64,000 nt of DNA from Bacillus shivajii (GCF_020519665.1 NZ_CP084703.1:2232001-2296000); one strand, 5' to 3'. Counted from the stretch's first letter, positions 18,324-28,422 are shown. Made by a program: numbers and translations. Notes: generated by a model from the letters alone, not told the origin.

Positions 18324-19736
18324 ATGAAGAAAATTATTAAAAACGGAACGATCGTAACAGCTGCAGACACATATCAGGCTGACATTTTAATAGAAAACGA
18401 GAAAATTTCTACGATTGGAAGTAACTTTTCTGAAGATGGCGCAGAAGTCGTTGATGCAAAAGGTTGTTATGTTTTTCCAGGTGGGATAGACCCACATACA
18501 CACCTTGAAATGCCTTTTGGAGGGACAGTATCAAGAGACGATTTTGAAACAGGAACGATTGCTGCAGCATTTGGAGGAACGACAACTGTCATCGACTTCT
18601 GCTTGACAAATAAAGGCGAACCTTTAAAAAATGCGATTCAAACATGGCATGATAAATCAAAAGATAAAGCAGTAATTGATTACAGCTTCCATCTTATGAT
18701 TGGTGAAACAAATGAAGATGTATTAGCAGAGCTTCCATCTGTCATTGAAGACGAAGGAATCACTTCATTTAAAGTTTTTATGGCTTATAAGAACGTATTC
18801 CAAGCCGATGATGAAACACTATTTCGTACATTAGTTACAGCAAAAGAGCTTGGTGGTCTTGTCATGGTCCACGCTGAAAATGGCGATGTCATTGAATACT
18901 TAGTGAAGAAGGCGTTAGATGAAGGGAAGACAGACCCGATTTACCATGCATTAACGAGACCACCTGAAGCAGAAGGTGAAGCTACCGGAAGAGCTGCTCA
19001 GCTTACTGGTTTAGCTGACTCACAACTATATGTCGTTCACGTTTCATGTGAAGAAGCCGTTCAAAGAATTGCAGAAGCAAGAAATAAGGGATATGACGTT
19101 TGGGGAGAAACGTGTCCACAGTATTTAGTATTAGATCAATCTTATTTAGAGAAACCGAATTTTGAAGGTGCGAAATATGTATGGTCACCACCACTTCGAG
19201 AAAAAGAAAATCAAGAAGTCTTATGGAATGCATTAAAGAACGGCCAACTACAAACGTTAGGTTCGGATCAATGCTCCTTCGACTTTAATGGTCAAAAAGA
19301 TTTAGGAAGAGGTGATTTTTCTAAAATTCCTAATGGTGGACCAATTATTGAAGATCGCGTAAGTATTTTATTTTCTGAAGGGGTTAAAAAAGGAAGAATT
19401 ACTTTAAATCAATTTGTTGATATTACTTCAACGCGAATAGCAAAACTATTTGGATTGTATCCAAATAAAGGAACTATTTCTGTCGGGGCTGACGCTGATA
19501 TTGTCATCTTCGACCCTACTGTAGAGAGAACAATTTCTGCTGATACACACCATATGGCGGTTGATTATAACGCTTTTGAAGGGATGAATGTCACAGGAGA
19601 AACTGTAACTGTACTTTCTCGTGGTGAATTTGTCATTCGTGACAAGCAATTTGTCGGTTCTCCAGGTAAAGGAAAGTATATTAAACGAAACAAGTATGGT
19701 TCTTACCAAGAAGAAAAAAGTAAACAAATGAATTAA
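18324..19736 (+). CDS. hydA: Dihydropyrimidinase / D-hydantoinase
   Basis: A 470-residue cyclic amidohydrolase. It hydrolyses dihydrouracil to N-carbamoyl-beta-alanine. Metal ligands His58 and His60 are in DPHTHLE. The carbamylated lysine is Lys150 in TSFKVFMAYKN, and VHAENGD and a GSDQCSF motif follow. It sits 14 bp after preA with AAAGGGG as ribosome site, so it is the third operon gene. Hydantoin substrates are possible, but the preTA context favours dihydropyrimidines. Confidence 0.93.
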   Translation: MKKIIKNGTIVTAADTYQADILIENEKISTIGSNFSEDGAEVVDAKGCYVFPGGIDPHTHLEMPFGGTVSRDDFETGTIAAAFGGTTTVIDFCLTNKGEPLKNAIQTWHDKSKDKAVIDYSFHLMIGETNEDVLAELPSVIEDEGITSFKVFMAYKNVFQADDETLFRTLVTAKELGGLVMVHAENGDVIEYLVKKALDEGKTDPIYHALTRPPEAEGEATGRAAQLTGLADSQLYVVHVSCEEAVQRIAEARNKGYDVWGETCPQYLVLDQSYLEKPNFEGAKYVWSPPLREKENQEVLWNALKNGQLQTLGSDQCSFDFNGQKDLGRGDFSKIPNGGPIIEDRVSILFSEGVKKGRITLNQFVDITSTRIAKLFGLYPNKGTISVGADADIVIFDPTVERTISADTHHMAVDYNAFEGMNVTGETVTVLSRGEFVIRDKQFVGSPGKGKYIKRNKYGSYQEEKSKQMN

Positions 19737-19772
19737 CGCTAGTAAGAAATAGAAAAAGTGAACGTTGATCAT

Positions 19773-19915
19773 AACAATGGGGCTGTTTTTAATTGAGAGT
19801 TTATAAACAAAACTTGGCTTATCGCCAAGTCCTCATGGCGAAAGCCTTAGTTGCGGTTATACTATCAACCGAAATTTTATAAATTCTGATAGTATAAAAA
19901 AGCAGTCCCATTGTT
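19773..19915 (+). repeat. Hydantoinase terminator split by a hairpin-rich element
   Basis: Arms AACAATGGGGCTG (19773-19785) and CAGTCCCATTGTT (19903-19915) are complementary except for one base, but lie 117 bp apart. Between them is a compact element with stems ACTTGGC/GCCAAGT (19812-19830) and TTATACTATCA/TGATAGTATAA (19857-19897). The same element, inverted and with an extra insert, occurs inside 23661-23877. The simplest reading is insertion into the loop of a terminator. Confidence 0.7.
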
Positions 19916-19978
19916 TTCCCCTAAGTCCATGTCATAAGGAATGAGTGTTTCGTTTATGAAAAAATAAGGGGTGTAGCA

Positions 19979-21445
19979 ATGAGCAAAGAGAATAATCATT
20001 TAAAGTCACCAGATTTATTACCTGTCAGTTATGCTGGGAAGAAAATTGGATCATTAGGTTTTATGATTATGTGGGTTGGAATGGCAGTTGTGCTCGCGGC
20101 ATTTGCGATTGGTGGAGCAGGGGTAGAAAGTTTACCATTAGGAATGGTCATTTTAGCGGCATTAATCGGATGTATAGCAATCGGATTTTTCATTACAATT
20201 ATTGGAGATATCGGCATTGAACATGGATTGTCTTTTCCTGTCTATATGCGTGCTCCTTTTGGAACAGTAGGAACGCATATTCCGTCAGTTGTTCGAGGAT
20301 TAGCTGCTTCCTTTTGGTTTGGGATTAATACATTTTTTGGAGCAACCGCAATAAATGGGATCCTATTTGTTCTCTTTTCCTTCGACAACTGGTTTCTCTG
20401 TTTTATGATCTTTGCTTTTGTTCAACTACTAAATACAGCATTAGGAATTAAAGCAATTGAACGTTTTGCAGATCTTGCAGCTCCAATTATTATCCTCATA
20501 TCTATATGGATTTTTAGTACGTTATCTGGTAGTGCAGCTGAACAAGGACGGAATGTTTGGGTTTGGGTAGAAAATCCAGCATCTGGCGGGGCGGCAGTTA
20601 CAGCTTTCTTCATTGTCATCTTTAGTATAATGGGCTTTTGGGCAACGTTAGCAGCTGACATCCCAACTATTTCAAGATTTATTAAAGCACCTAAATATGA
20701 GCGAAATTGGTTTAAGCGTAATAAAGCTTCATTATTAGGTAGTGTCGTTGCAATGCCTTTAGCACAAACGTTCATTGTCGTAATCGGGGCGGTTTCATTC
20801 ATAGCTGTATCCAATTATGATCCAATTATTGCACTACAAGAAGCAGCGAGTGGCTTAGTATTAGTCGTTTTACTTGTCATGATTGTATTCGCCCAATGGT
20901 CGACGAATATAGCTGCAAACTTAGTTCCAGCGGCAACAATTTTCTCCAATGTAGGTGGACCTAAAGTTCCGTTTTGGGTAGGAGTATTTATGGCTGGTAT
21001 AGCAGGTTCGGTCGTTCAACCATGGAATTTGTTTGATATTTTAATACCTGTGTTACTGATTGTAGGTGGAATTTTATCAGCGATCGTTGGTATTTTATTT
21101 ACTGATTATTACTTGCTTAGGAAACGACGTGTAAATGTTTATGACCTTTATAAAAACAATGGCCAATATAAATATTTAAACGGATTTAATGTTGCTGGAT
21201 TCATTGCTTGGATAGTTGGTGGGGTAGCTGCTTACTTTTTAACAAACTATTCGTTTATCGTTGGTTTTGTTGTAGGTGGTGGAACATACTACGTATTAGC
21301 GAAATATTGGTGGTTTAGAAAGTATCAACAAGCAGAAATTGAAGATCCTGATGATGAAAAATATTTAGGAATTACTGTAGGAAGAGACTGGGATGTTGAC
21401 GGCAATCAACAATCTGAGAAAACAATTATGGAAAAAGGGTCGTAA
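19979..21445 (+). CDS. NCS1-family permease (uracil/dihydropyrimidine/hydantoin)
   Basis: A 488-residue integral membrane protein with about 12 helices. It belongs to the nucleobase:cation symporter-1 family (cytosine, uracil, allantoin, hydantoin carriers). A GIEHGLSFPVYMRAPFGTVG segment and the helix-rich body support the family. It follows hydA by 240 bp and precedes the pyrimidine-operon PucR, so it is the likely uptake system for the pathway. Sequence alone cannot fix the substrate. A short ribosome site (AAGGGG) precedes the ATG. Confidence 0.88.
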   Translation: MSKENNHLKSPDLLPVSYAGKKIGSLGFMIMWVGMAVVLAAFAIGGAGVESLPLGMVILAALIGCIAIGFFITIIGDIGIEHGLSFPVYMRAPFGTVGTHIPSVVRGLAASFWFGINTFFGATAINGILFVLFSFDNWFLCFMIFAFVQLLNTALGIKAIERFADLAAPIIILISIWIFSTLSGSAAEQGRNVWVWVENPASGGAAVTAFFIVIFSIMGFWATLAADIPTISRFIKAPKYERNWFKRNKASLLGSVVAMPLAQTFIVVIGAVSFIAVSNYDPIIALQEAASGLVLVVLLVMIVFAQWSTNIAANLVPAATIFSNVGGPKVPFWVGVFMAGIAGSVVQPWNLFDILIPVLLIVGGILSAIVGILFTDYYLLRKRRVNVYDLYKNNGQYKYLNGFNVAGFIAWIVGGVAAYFLTNYSFIVGFVVGGGTYYVLAKYWWFRKYQQAEIEDPDDEKYLGITVGRDWDVDGNQQSEKTIMEKGS

Positions 21446-21488
21446 AAGTTTTTATAGAAAAACAAATTAAATAAGGGAGGCTGATATC

Positions 21489-21710
21489 ATGTCAGCATAT
21501 CAGGAATTTGTTGAAGAAAGAGATAAAATTGATTTTTTAATTGATAAAGGCTATCAAATTAAATCTGTAATTGAAAATTTGAGTGGAGCATTTGTTGAAT
21601 TTGAGTTAAAAGATAATGAGAGAAGAGAGACAAAAACGTTGCACATTTTGAATGCAGAGACTAGAAAGTATTTCTCTACGCTTTTAATTAAACAAAAACA
21701 GTATTCATAA
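21489..21710 (+). CDS. Small conserved-looking protein of unknown function
   Basis: A 73-residue soluble, charged protein starting MSAYQEFVEERDKIDFLIDK with an excellent GGGAGG site. It lies 43 bp after the NCS1 permease with no terminator between and a clear terminator after it, so it is probably cotranscribed with the permease. I see no known motif, signal peptide or membrane helix. A role linked to pyrimidine or ureide metabolism is suggested only by position. Confidence 0.65.
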   Translation: MSAYQEFVEERDKIDFLIDKGYQIKSVIENLSGAFVEFELKDNERRETKTLHILNAETRKYFSTLLIKQKQYS

Positions 21711-21772
21711 ATGAGATAAGCGTTTATTTTTTTAAATATAAACTACTATATATATAAGGGAAACATTATTTA

Positions 21773-21798
21773 TAACAGGGAATCTCCCTGTTTTTTTG
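21773..21798 (+). terminator. Terminator after the permease transcription unit
   Basis: AACAGGG (21774-21780) pairs with CCCTGTT (21786-21792) around a five-base loop, followed by TTTTTT. Confidence 0.88.
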
Positions 21799-21837
21799 TT
21801 TTTGTTTGTTAAACGATGTCGAATTTTCATAATTTTC

Positions 21838-21866
21838 TTACCATTAAGTTAGATTCATATTATAAT
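21838..21866 (+). promoter_or_regulatory. Putative sigma-A promoter for the second PucR gene
   Basis: TTACCA (21838-21843) and TATAAT (21861-21866) are 17 bp apart and lie 53 bp before the start codon. Confidence 0.5.
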
Positions 21867-21918
21867 AAAAGAAGTAGATTTTTTAATATGAATCACATGT
21901 AAAAGAGGTGCTTTTAAA

Positions 21919-23514
21919 ATGAATTCTTATTTGACCATTAGAGAAATATTAGAAAGAAAGCATTTTGAAAGTATAGATATTGTAGCAGGTATTCACGGAC
22001 TGGAAAGACAAGTGAAGTGGGTACATGTAGTAGAAGTGATCCAGATAAAAAAACTATTAAACGGGAATGAATTAATTCTTACTACAGGTCTTGGATGGAA
22101 AACTGATCGACACTTATTTCGATCATTAATTGAACAACTAATCGAAAGTCATGCCGCCGGATTATGTTTGGAGATGGGAACTCACACAACAACAGTTCCT
22201 CAAGAGATTATCGACGTAGCCAATGAACATCATTTCCCTATTATATTATTTAAAAAAGAAGTGCCATTTGTAGAGATTACTCAAGATATTCACTCTTTAC
22301 TTATTAATAAACAATATCAAATGATATCAAACTTAGAAGATTACTCACAGCAACTAAATAAAAAACTATTAGATATTGAAGATGCTGAAGATATATTAAA
22401 ATTACTTCAAGAAACGTTAGAAGTACAAGTGATTGCTCATTTTAATGAAAATGAGTTAAAAGCTGTTCCTCACATGCACGAGGATGATATGAATAAGTTT
22501 ATAGAAATAGAGAATATTGACTTTGAAAATAGTTCTCAAGTTGCTCGTCAACCCGTTCAAATTTTAGGGAATCAATATGCAGAATTAATGATCCTCTCTT
22601 ACCAACGAGAGTTAAATGATTTTGATTATTTACTGCTTGACCGAACAGCTACTGCGTTAGCTCAACATTTACTTAGAAATTTATTCGTAGAAGAAAAGAA
22701 AAGAATGGAAGAATCAGAATGGATGATCGATTGGTTAGAAGGTCATCATAGTGAACATGATATACGTGAATACATATCTTATCATAAACCAAAGCTTCAG
22801 TATCAAGGCGGCATCGTATGTGTTTGTGAATTTCATTCAGAAGAAAAAACACAAAATATGGATCGCACATATTTTAAACTTTTCTTTCGGACAATTTTTG
22901 AACAACATGGCTTTTATATTTACACAGCGGAAGTAAGACATAAAATGATATTTATACTAGTAAACCAACGTGAAAAACCAACATGGAAAGAGAGGATGAC
23001 CAAAGGGTTTACTAGAATTGAGAATGATGATTCTGGTAAATTAGATACTTACAATATTTCGTTTGGAGTAGGGAAGTTTGTACCGAGATTAAGGGACATA
23101 GACAAAAGTTATCAAGCAGCAAAAGAAACTCTTCAACTACAAAAGAGGTTGTCTAATGAGAGTAGACGTTATTTTTATGATGATTTACATTTATACCGAA
23201 TCATCTCTTTGATTAATAAACATGGTGACCTCCAAGAAACTGTCATGGAGTATTTAAAGCCAGTCATCGACTATGACAAAAAACATCATGCATCATTAAT
23301 GGAAACGTTAAAAACATATTTAGCTTGTAACGGTTCAAAACAAGAAACGGCTAAAAAGCTATTTGTTGTTCGCCAAACGTTATACCATCGAATAGATAAA
23401 TTAGAAAAAATATTAGGTCAGAATTTCATGAGCCCCGAAAGAAGATTAACGATAGAATTTATGACAGTTGCTTATGATTATTTAAAGTCCTTAGAAACTG
23501 AACCCAACCATTAG
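21919..23514 (+). CDS. PucR-family regulator of the pyrimidine block
   Basis: A 531-residue regulator with the PucR N-terminal domain (YLTIREILERKHFESIDIVA), a CdaR-like middle region and a C-terminal PucR helix-turn-helix (GSKQETAKKLFVVRQTLYHR, about 475-520). It lies between the permease unit and the malonate-semialdehyde/aminotransferase genes, with its own promoter and terminator. It most likely controls the flanking pyrimidine genes and may be related to the regulator at 5106. The ATG follows AGAGGTG. The ligand is unknown. Confidence 0.88.
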   Translation: MNSYLTIREILERKHFESIDIVAGIHGLERQVKWVHVVEVIQIKKLLNGNELILTTGLGWKTDRHLFRSLIEQLIESHAAGLCLEMGTHTTTVPQEIIDVANEHHFPIILFKKEVPFVEITQDIHSLLINKQYQMISNLEDYSQQLNKKLLDIEDAEDILKLLQETLEVQVIAHFNENELKAVPHMHEDDMNKFIEIENIDFENSSQVARQPVQILGNQYAELMILSYQRELNDFDYLLLDRTATALAQHLLRNLFVEEKKRMEESEWMIDWLEGHHSEHDIREYISYHKPKLQYQGGIVCVCEFHSEEKTQNMDRTYFKLFFRTIFEQHGFYIYTAEVRHKMIFILVNQREKPTWKERMTKGFTRIENDDSGKLDTYNISFGVGKFVPRLRDIDKSYQAAKETLQLQKRLSNESRRYFYDDLHLYRIISLINKHGDLQETVMEYLKPVIDYDKKHHASLMETLKTYLACNGSKQETAKKLFVVRQTLYHRIDKLEKILGQNFMSPERRLTIEFMTVAYDYLKSLETEPNH

Positions 23515-23545
23515 TAAGAAATGATTTTTATTCATATGTTTTGTT

Positions 23546-23584
23546 ACAAAAGCTGTCTCATAGTTATCCGAGATAGCTTTTTCA
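23546..23584 (+). terminator. Terminator after the second PucR gene
   Basis: AAAGCTGTCTC (23548-23558) pairs with GAGATAGCTTT (23570-23580) with one mismatch, followed by T residues. Confidence 0.82.
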
Positions 23585-23587
23585 TTT

Positions 23588-24011
23588 GAATCAATTTCAT
23601 AATTACGTTTTTTGCACAATTAAACGAATGATATTAGAATTTTTTTATTAAATGTACGTTTGATTTGTACTATCAGAATTTATTAATTTATGGTCGATAG
23701 ATAATTGCTCCTGCGCCGCTAAGCTTGCTCGTCGCAGCTCGAAGGGATTTCGAGGAAGCCGATACTCGTTGCTCCTACGATTACTCGTCGCAACTCGCCG
23801 TTTAATCATAGGAGTTGAGCTTGTGGCAACTAAGGCTTTCGCCATTAAGACTTGCCGAAAAGCCAAGTTTTGTTTAGAAGTGAACGTAACTAAAGACGGC
23901 GACTCCCGGAGGGTCAGCGCAGTCTGAAGATCCACTTAGGCGAAGAGTTGTCGAGCCTAAGTTAGCTGAAGACAAGCCCTCGGGAAAGCGTCCGTCTGAA
24001 GTGAAGTTCAC
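23588..24011 (+). repeat. MITE-like repeat copy C carrying a nested insertion
   Basis: The left inverted terminus is intact (GAATCAATTTCATAA at 23588). The interior matches the MITE up to the AAATGTACGTTT block, is interrupted at about 23661-23877, then continues to the GTGAAGTTCAC block. The distal 50 bp and right terminus are missing. The insert matches, in inverse orientation, the hairpin-rich element at 19797-19897, and itself carries about 110 bp of GC-rich CTCGTCGCA-type sequence. After it, 24012-24192 holds only the promoter region of the next gene. Confidence 0.75.
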
Positions 24012-24192
24012 GGATGCGAAAAGAGCCTAGTAAAAAATATTACATCACCAATAGTGTAAGTGTTTTAATCAAAATGTGGAACAGATGGTTGTCGGTGTTT
24101 TACATTATGTCTAATGAAAAGGGATCATAAATCATACATACTAATAGTAACATCATAAAAATTATGAAAATTCAAAAATCAGGAGGTTTACA

Positions 24193-25659
24193 ATGGCAAT
24201 TACAAAAAGTCAAACTAATTTGTTAAAGAACTATATCAACGGTAAATGGATAGAAGCGAATACGAAAGAATCGTTTGAAGTACCGAATCCTGCAACTGGA
24301 GAAATTTTAGCACAAGTACCCATTTCATCGAAAGAAGATGTCGATCAAGCTGTAAAAGCTGCAGATAAGGCTTTTTCAAAGTGGAAAAACGTTCCGGTGC
24401 CGAAGCGAGCGAGAATTTTATATAAATATCACTATTTATTAACAGAAAACCATGAAGAATTAGCTAAGTTAATTGTTCAAGAAAACGGTAAAGCATATAA
24501 AGAAGCTTATGGTGAAGTACAACGAGGTATTGAATGCGTTGAGTTTGCTGCAGGAGCGCCAACATTAATGATGGGAGAATCATTATCAGGTATAGCTGAA
24601 GGTATTGACTCTGAAATGTTCCGCTATCCATTAGGGGTTGTTGGTGGGATTACACCGTTTAACTTTCCAATGATGGTTCCACTATGGATGTTCCCGCTTG
24701 CGATTGCTTGTGGAAATACATTCGTCTTAAAGCCGTCAGAGAGAACACCACTACTCGCTAATAGGCTTGTAGAACTATTTACTGAAGCTGGAGCACCACA
24801 AGGTATTCTTAATATCGTTCATGGTGCACATGATGTTGTAAACGGATTATTAGATCATGAAGATGTGAAAGCAATTTCTTTTGTTGGTTCACAACCCGTT
24901 GCAAAATACGTGTATGAACGAGCTGCTGCACAAGGAAAACGAGTGCAAGCACTTGCTGGTGCTAAAAATCACCATGTTGTTATGCCTGATGGTGATATGG
25001 AAAAAGCTGTTCAGCATATCATTAGTTCAACTTATGGAAGTGCCGGTCAACGTTGTATGGCGTGTAGTGCAGTTGTAGTCATTGGTGATGGAGAGAAATT
25101 TATTAAAGCACTTAAAGAAAAAGCAGATGAATTAACGATTGGTAATGGGCTTGATGATGAAGTTTTATTAACGCCGGTCATTCGAAAATCTCATCGTGAA
25201 AAAACGTTAGATTACATTAAAAAAGGTGTTGAAGAAGGAGCTACACTACTACGCGATGGTAGAAAAGAAATGGAAGACTTGACTGAAGGAAACTTCCTAG
25301 GTCCAACCATTTTTGATAACGTAACTCCTGATATGACAATTGCTAAAGATGAAATTTTTGCACCAGTACTAAGTTTACTTCGTGCAAAAGATTTAGATGA
25401 GGGGCTAGAGTATATACGTAAATCTCGGTTTGGTAACGGTGCAACGATTTACACAAAAGATGCTGGTGCAGTACGTAAATTTAGAGAGGAAGCAGATGCA
25501 GGAATGTTAGGAATTAATGTCGGGGTACCAGCTACGATGGCATTCTTCCCATTTTCAGGTTGGAAAGATTCTTTCTATGGGGACCTACATGTTAACGGTA
25601 AAGATGGTGTCAATTTCTTTACGAAAAAGAAGATGATCACGTCACGTTTTGATTTTTAA
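24193..25659 (+). CDS. mmsA: (Methyl)malonate-semialdehyde dehydrogenase, CoA-acylating
   Basis: A 488-residue ALDH with the CoA-dependent family signature around Cys288 (GQRCMACSA), plus [12 protein letters not shown]. It converts malonate semialdehyde to acetyl-CoA or methylmalonate semialdehyde to propionyl-CoA, releasing CO2. Directly followed 20 bp later by an omega-aminotransferase, it is the last step of beta-alanine breakdown from uracil. The IolA paralogue for inositol is the main alternative, but no inositol genes are near. The site is AGGAGG before the ATG. ACATTATGT at 24102-24110 may be a shared operator. Confidence 0.9.
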   Translation: MAITKSQTNLLKNYINGKWIEANTKESFEVPNPATGEILAQVPISSKEDVDQAVKAADKAFSKWKNVPVPKRARILYKYHYLLTENHEELAKLIVQENGKAYKEAYGEVQRGIECVEFAAGAPTLMMGESLSGIAEGIDSEMFRYPLGVVGGITPFNFPMMVPLWMFPLAIACGNTFVLKPSERTPLLANRLVELFTEAGAPQGILNIVHGAHDVVNGLLDHEDVKAISFVGSQPVAKYVYERAAAQGKRVQALAGAKNHHVVMPDGDMEKAVQHIISSTYGSAGQRCMACSAVVVIGDGEKFIKALKEKADELTIGNGLDDEVLLTPVIRKSHREKTLDYIKKGVEEGATLLRDGRKEMEDLTEGNFLGPTIFDNVTPDMTIAKDEIFAPVLSLLRAKDLDEGLEYIRKSRFGNGATIYTKDAGAVRKFREEADAGMLGINVGVPATMAFFPFSGWKDSFYGDLHVNGKDGVNFFTKKKMITSRFDF

Positions 25660-25679
25660 ATGGTAAGGGAGGGGATTAA

Positions 25680-27035
25680 ATGAATAGAACCACACCTAAA
25701 GATTCGCCTAAAAATATGGATGAAAAATATATCTGGCATAACATGAAACCTTATAACCCAGAAGCAACAATGGTTGTAAAAGAGGCGAAAGGTTCATGGG
25801 TTACAGATATTAATGGTGAAAAATATTTGGATGCAATGTCTGGTTTATGGTGTGTCAATGTTGGCTATGGCCGTACTGAATTGGCTGAAGCAGCATATGA
25901 ACAATTAAAAGATTTAGCATATTTCCCTTTAACTCAAAGTCATTTACCTGCGATAAAACTCGGCGAAAAACTGAATGAAATGTTAGGTGATGAGTATGTT
26001 ATCTTCTTTTCTAACAGTGGTTCGGAAGCAAATGAGACCGCTTTCAAAATAGCAAGACAATATCACCAGCAAAAGGGTGATCATAACCGTTATAAATTTA
26101 TTTCTAGGTACCGTGCCTATCATGGGAATTCAATGGGTTCACTAGCTGCAACAGGGCAAGCACAACGAAAATATAAATATGAACCATTAGCCCCTGGATT
26201 TATTCATGTAGCACCACCTGATTTGTATCGTTCAAATGACAAAGTAGATACAAAAGGTGAAGATTTAGAATCCGTTAAAGATGTTGATCGTGTTATGACT
26301 TGGGAATTAAGTGAAACTATTGCTGGACTCATTATGGAGCCAATCATTACGGGTGGAGGCGTATTGATGCCACCTGAAAATTATATGAAAGAAGCGAAAA
26401 AAGTTTGTGAAAAACATGGGGCACTTTTAATTGTCGATGAAGTTATTTGTGGTTTTGGGCGAACTGGTAAACCATTTGGGTTTATGAATTACGATGTAAA
26501 ACCTGATATTATTACGATGGCTAAAGGGATTACAAGTGCATATTTGCCACTGTCAGCAACAGCAGTAAGACGAGAAGTTTATGAAGCTTTTAAAGGCACT
26601 GAAGAATATGACTATTTACGCCATATAAACACATTTGGAGGAAACCCCGCTGCATGTAGCCTCGCATTAAAGAACTTGGAGATTATGGAAGAAGAAGACT
26701 TGTATGATCGTTCGAGAACTTTAGGTGAGCAAGTTAAAAATGAACTAAGCGCTACCCTTTCAGATCATCCATACGTAGGTGACGTACGAGGAAAAGGCCT
26801 ATTAGTTGGAATTGAATTGGTTGCCGATAAAAAGTCGAAAGAACCAATCAACGAAAGTGAAGTAAATAAAGTAATAGCAGCTTGTAAGAAAAAAGGGTTA
26901 ATTATTGGTAAGAATGGAGCAACAGTTGCAGGGTTTACAAATGTTTTAACATTAGCTCCACCATTAAATATAGAAGAAGAAGATTTAACCTTTATTATTA
27001 AAACGTTAACAAATGCATTAAACGAAATTAAATAA
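25680..27035 (+). CDS. Class III aminotransferase, beta-alanine:pyruvate type
   Basis: A 451-residue PLP-dependent omega-aminotransferase. It has the class III signature around IVDEVICGFGRTG and Lys282 in MAKGIT. A GSGSEANET-type segment (NSGSEANE) binds phosphate. The GGGAGGGG site fits the ATG at 25680. Being between mmsA and alanine dehydrogenase, it most likely moves the amino group of beta-alanine to pyruvate, giving malonate semialdehyde and alanine. Taurine or other omega-amine donors cannot be excluded from sequence. Confidence 0.88.
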   Translation: MNRTTPKDSPKNMDEKYIWHNMKPYNPEATMVVKEAKGSWVTDINGEKYLDAMSGLWCVNVGYGRTELAEAAYEQLKDLAYFPLTQSHLPAIKLGEKLNEMLGDEYVIFFSNSGSEANETAFKIARQYHQQKGDHNRYKFISRYRAYHGNSMGSLAATGQAQRKYKYEPLAPGFIHVAPPDLYRSNDKVDTKGEDLESVKDVDRVMTWELSETIAGLIMEPIITGGGVLMPPENYMKEAKKVCEKHGALLIVDEVICGFGRTGKPFGFMNYDVKPDIITMAKGITSAYLPLSATAVRREVYEAFKGTEEYDYLRHINTFGGNPAACSLALKNLEIMEEEDLYDRSRTLGEQVKNELSATLSDHPYVGDVRGKGLLVGIELVADKKSKEPINESEVNKVIAACKKKGLIIGKNGATVAGFTNVLTLAPPLNIEEEDLTFIIKTLTNALNEIK

Positions 27036-27042
27036 TTGAGCT

Positions 27043-27092
27043 AAGGACTGTCTGAATTGTGGTGTGCTAACACTTATAGACAGTCCTTTTTT
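27043..27092 (+). terminator. Hairpin terminator between aminotransferase and ald
   Basis: AAGGACTGTCT (27043-27053) pairs perfectly with AGACAGTCCTT (27078-27088), enclosing a small inner stem, and is followed by T residues. It lies only 20 bp before the ald start, so ald may depend on readthrough or a promoter inside the upstream gene. Confidence 0.8.
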
Positions 27093-27110
27093 AAAGGAAG
27101 GGGTATAATG

Positions 27111-28238
27111 ATGAGAATTGGTGTGCCAAAGGAAATTAAAAATAGTGAGAGTCGAGTTGCTTTAACTCCGGCAGGAGCGATGAACTTGATCAATGAAGGG
27201 CATCAAGTTGTTGTAGAAACAAATGCTGGAGTTGACTCTGGTTTTACAGATGAACAGTATAAAAATGTAGGTGCTATTATTGTTCATTCGGCTGCTGACG
27301 CTTGGTCATCTGATATGGTCATGAAAGTAAAGGAACCTCAGCCTGAAGAGTTTCAATACTTTTATAATGGATTAATTTTATTCACTTATTTACATCTTGC
27401 TGCAGAAGCTGAACTTACGAAAGCATTAATAAACGAAAATGTTATCGCTATCTCTTATGAAACGGTTCAATTAGAAGATGGCTCATTACCTTTATTAACT
27501 CCTATGAGTGAAGTTGCTGGTAGAATAGCTACTCAAGTCGGTGCTCAACAGTTAGAAAAAACAAAAGGCGGAAAAGGTGTTTTATTAGGTGGCGTCCCAG
27601 GTGTAAAAAGAGGGAAAGTTACAGTCATTGGCGGCGGTATCGTAGGAACGAATGCTGCCAAGATCGCAATGGGGTTAGGTGCAGATGTTCAAATCATTGA
27701 TGTCAATGCGAGAAGATTAAGAGAATTAGATGATATTTTTGGAACATCAATACAAACGTTAATGTCCAACCCTTATACAGTGAGTCAGGCATGTGAAGAA
27801 TCAGATCTTGTGATTGGAGCAGTACTAATTCCAGGTGCAAAAGCACCAAAATTAGTTCATGAAGAAACGGTTAAAAGGATGGAAGAAGGCTCTGTCATCG
27901 TTGATGTTGCAATTGACCAAGGTGGTATATTTGAAACGATCGATCATGTCACAACACACCAAGATCCTACGTATAAAAAGCATGGGGTTGTCCATTATGC
28001 AGTCGGAAACATGCCAGGTGCCGTTCCACGTACATCTACAATTGCATTAACGAATGTAACGGTTCCATATGCCATTCAAATTGCAAATAACGGTTATAAG
28101 AAAGCCTGTACAGATAATCAAGCCTTATTAAAAGGGTTAAACGTCTTTGGTGGTGAAATTACTCATTATGGGGTAGCTACGGCACATAACCTACCTTATC
28201 GTGATGCAAGTACTGTTCTGCATTCACAAACTGTATAA
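27111..28238 (+). CDS. ald: Alanine dehydrogenase
   Basis: A 375-residue NAD-dependent alanine dehydrogenase that oxidises alanine to pyruvate and ammonia. The N-terminus [20 protein letters not shown], the Rossmann [10 protein letters not shown] near residue 175 and the C-terminal [11 protein letters not shown] block are diagnostic. The AAGGAAGGGG site best fits ATG 27111, with ATG 27108 just before it; an in-frame TTG at 27057 lies in the terminator and is rejected. It would recycle the alanine formed by the preceding beta-alanine aminotransferase. Confidence 0.95.
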   Translation: MRIGVPKEIKNSESRVALTPAGAMNLINEGHQVVVETNAGVDSGFTDEQYKNVGAIIVHSAADAWSSDMVMKVKEPQPEEFQYFYNGLILFTYLHLAAEAELTKALINENVIAISYETVQLEDGSLPLLTPMSEVAGRIATQVGAQQLEKTKGGKGVLLGGVPGVKRGKVTVIGGGIVGTNAAKIAMGLGADVQIIDVNARRLRELDDIFGTSIQTLMSNPYTVSQACEESDLVIGAVLIPGAKAPKLVHEETVKRMEEGSVIVDVAIDQGGIFETIDHVTTHQDPTYKKHGVVHYAVGNMPGAVPRTSTIALTNVTVPYAIQIANNGYKKACTDNQALLKGLNVFGGEITHYGVATAHNLPYRDASTVLHSQTV

Positions 28239-28252
28239 ACGATTAATTAGAA

Positions 28253-28302
28253 TGAAGCAACTTTCTCATTAGATTTATTCTGTTGAGATCGTTGCTTTTT
28301 TA
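28253..28302 (+). terminator. Terminator after ald
   Basis: AGCAAC (28256-28261) pairs with GTTGCT (28291-28296), with TCTCA/TGAGA extending the stem, then TTTTT. Confidence 0.72.
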
Positions 28303-28422
28303 TAATAAACCATGTTTATGTATTCAATGATATCTTACCAAGTCCGTAACAAAATATTGAATGAATCATCCCATTCTGGAAATAGTATAAACGAGTAAAA
28401 GTTTAAAAGGAGGTAGAGTACC

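Noticed and set aside
23648-23935. Minus-strand 95-residue frame
   Set aside because: It lies wholly inside repeat copy C and its nested insert.
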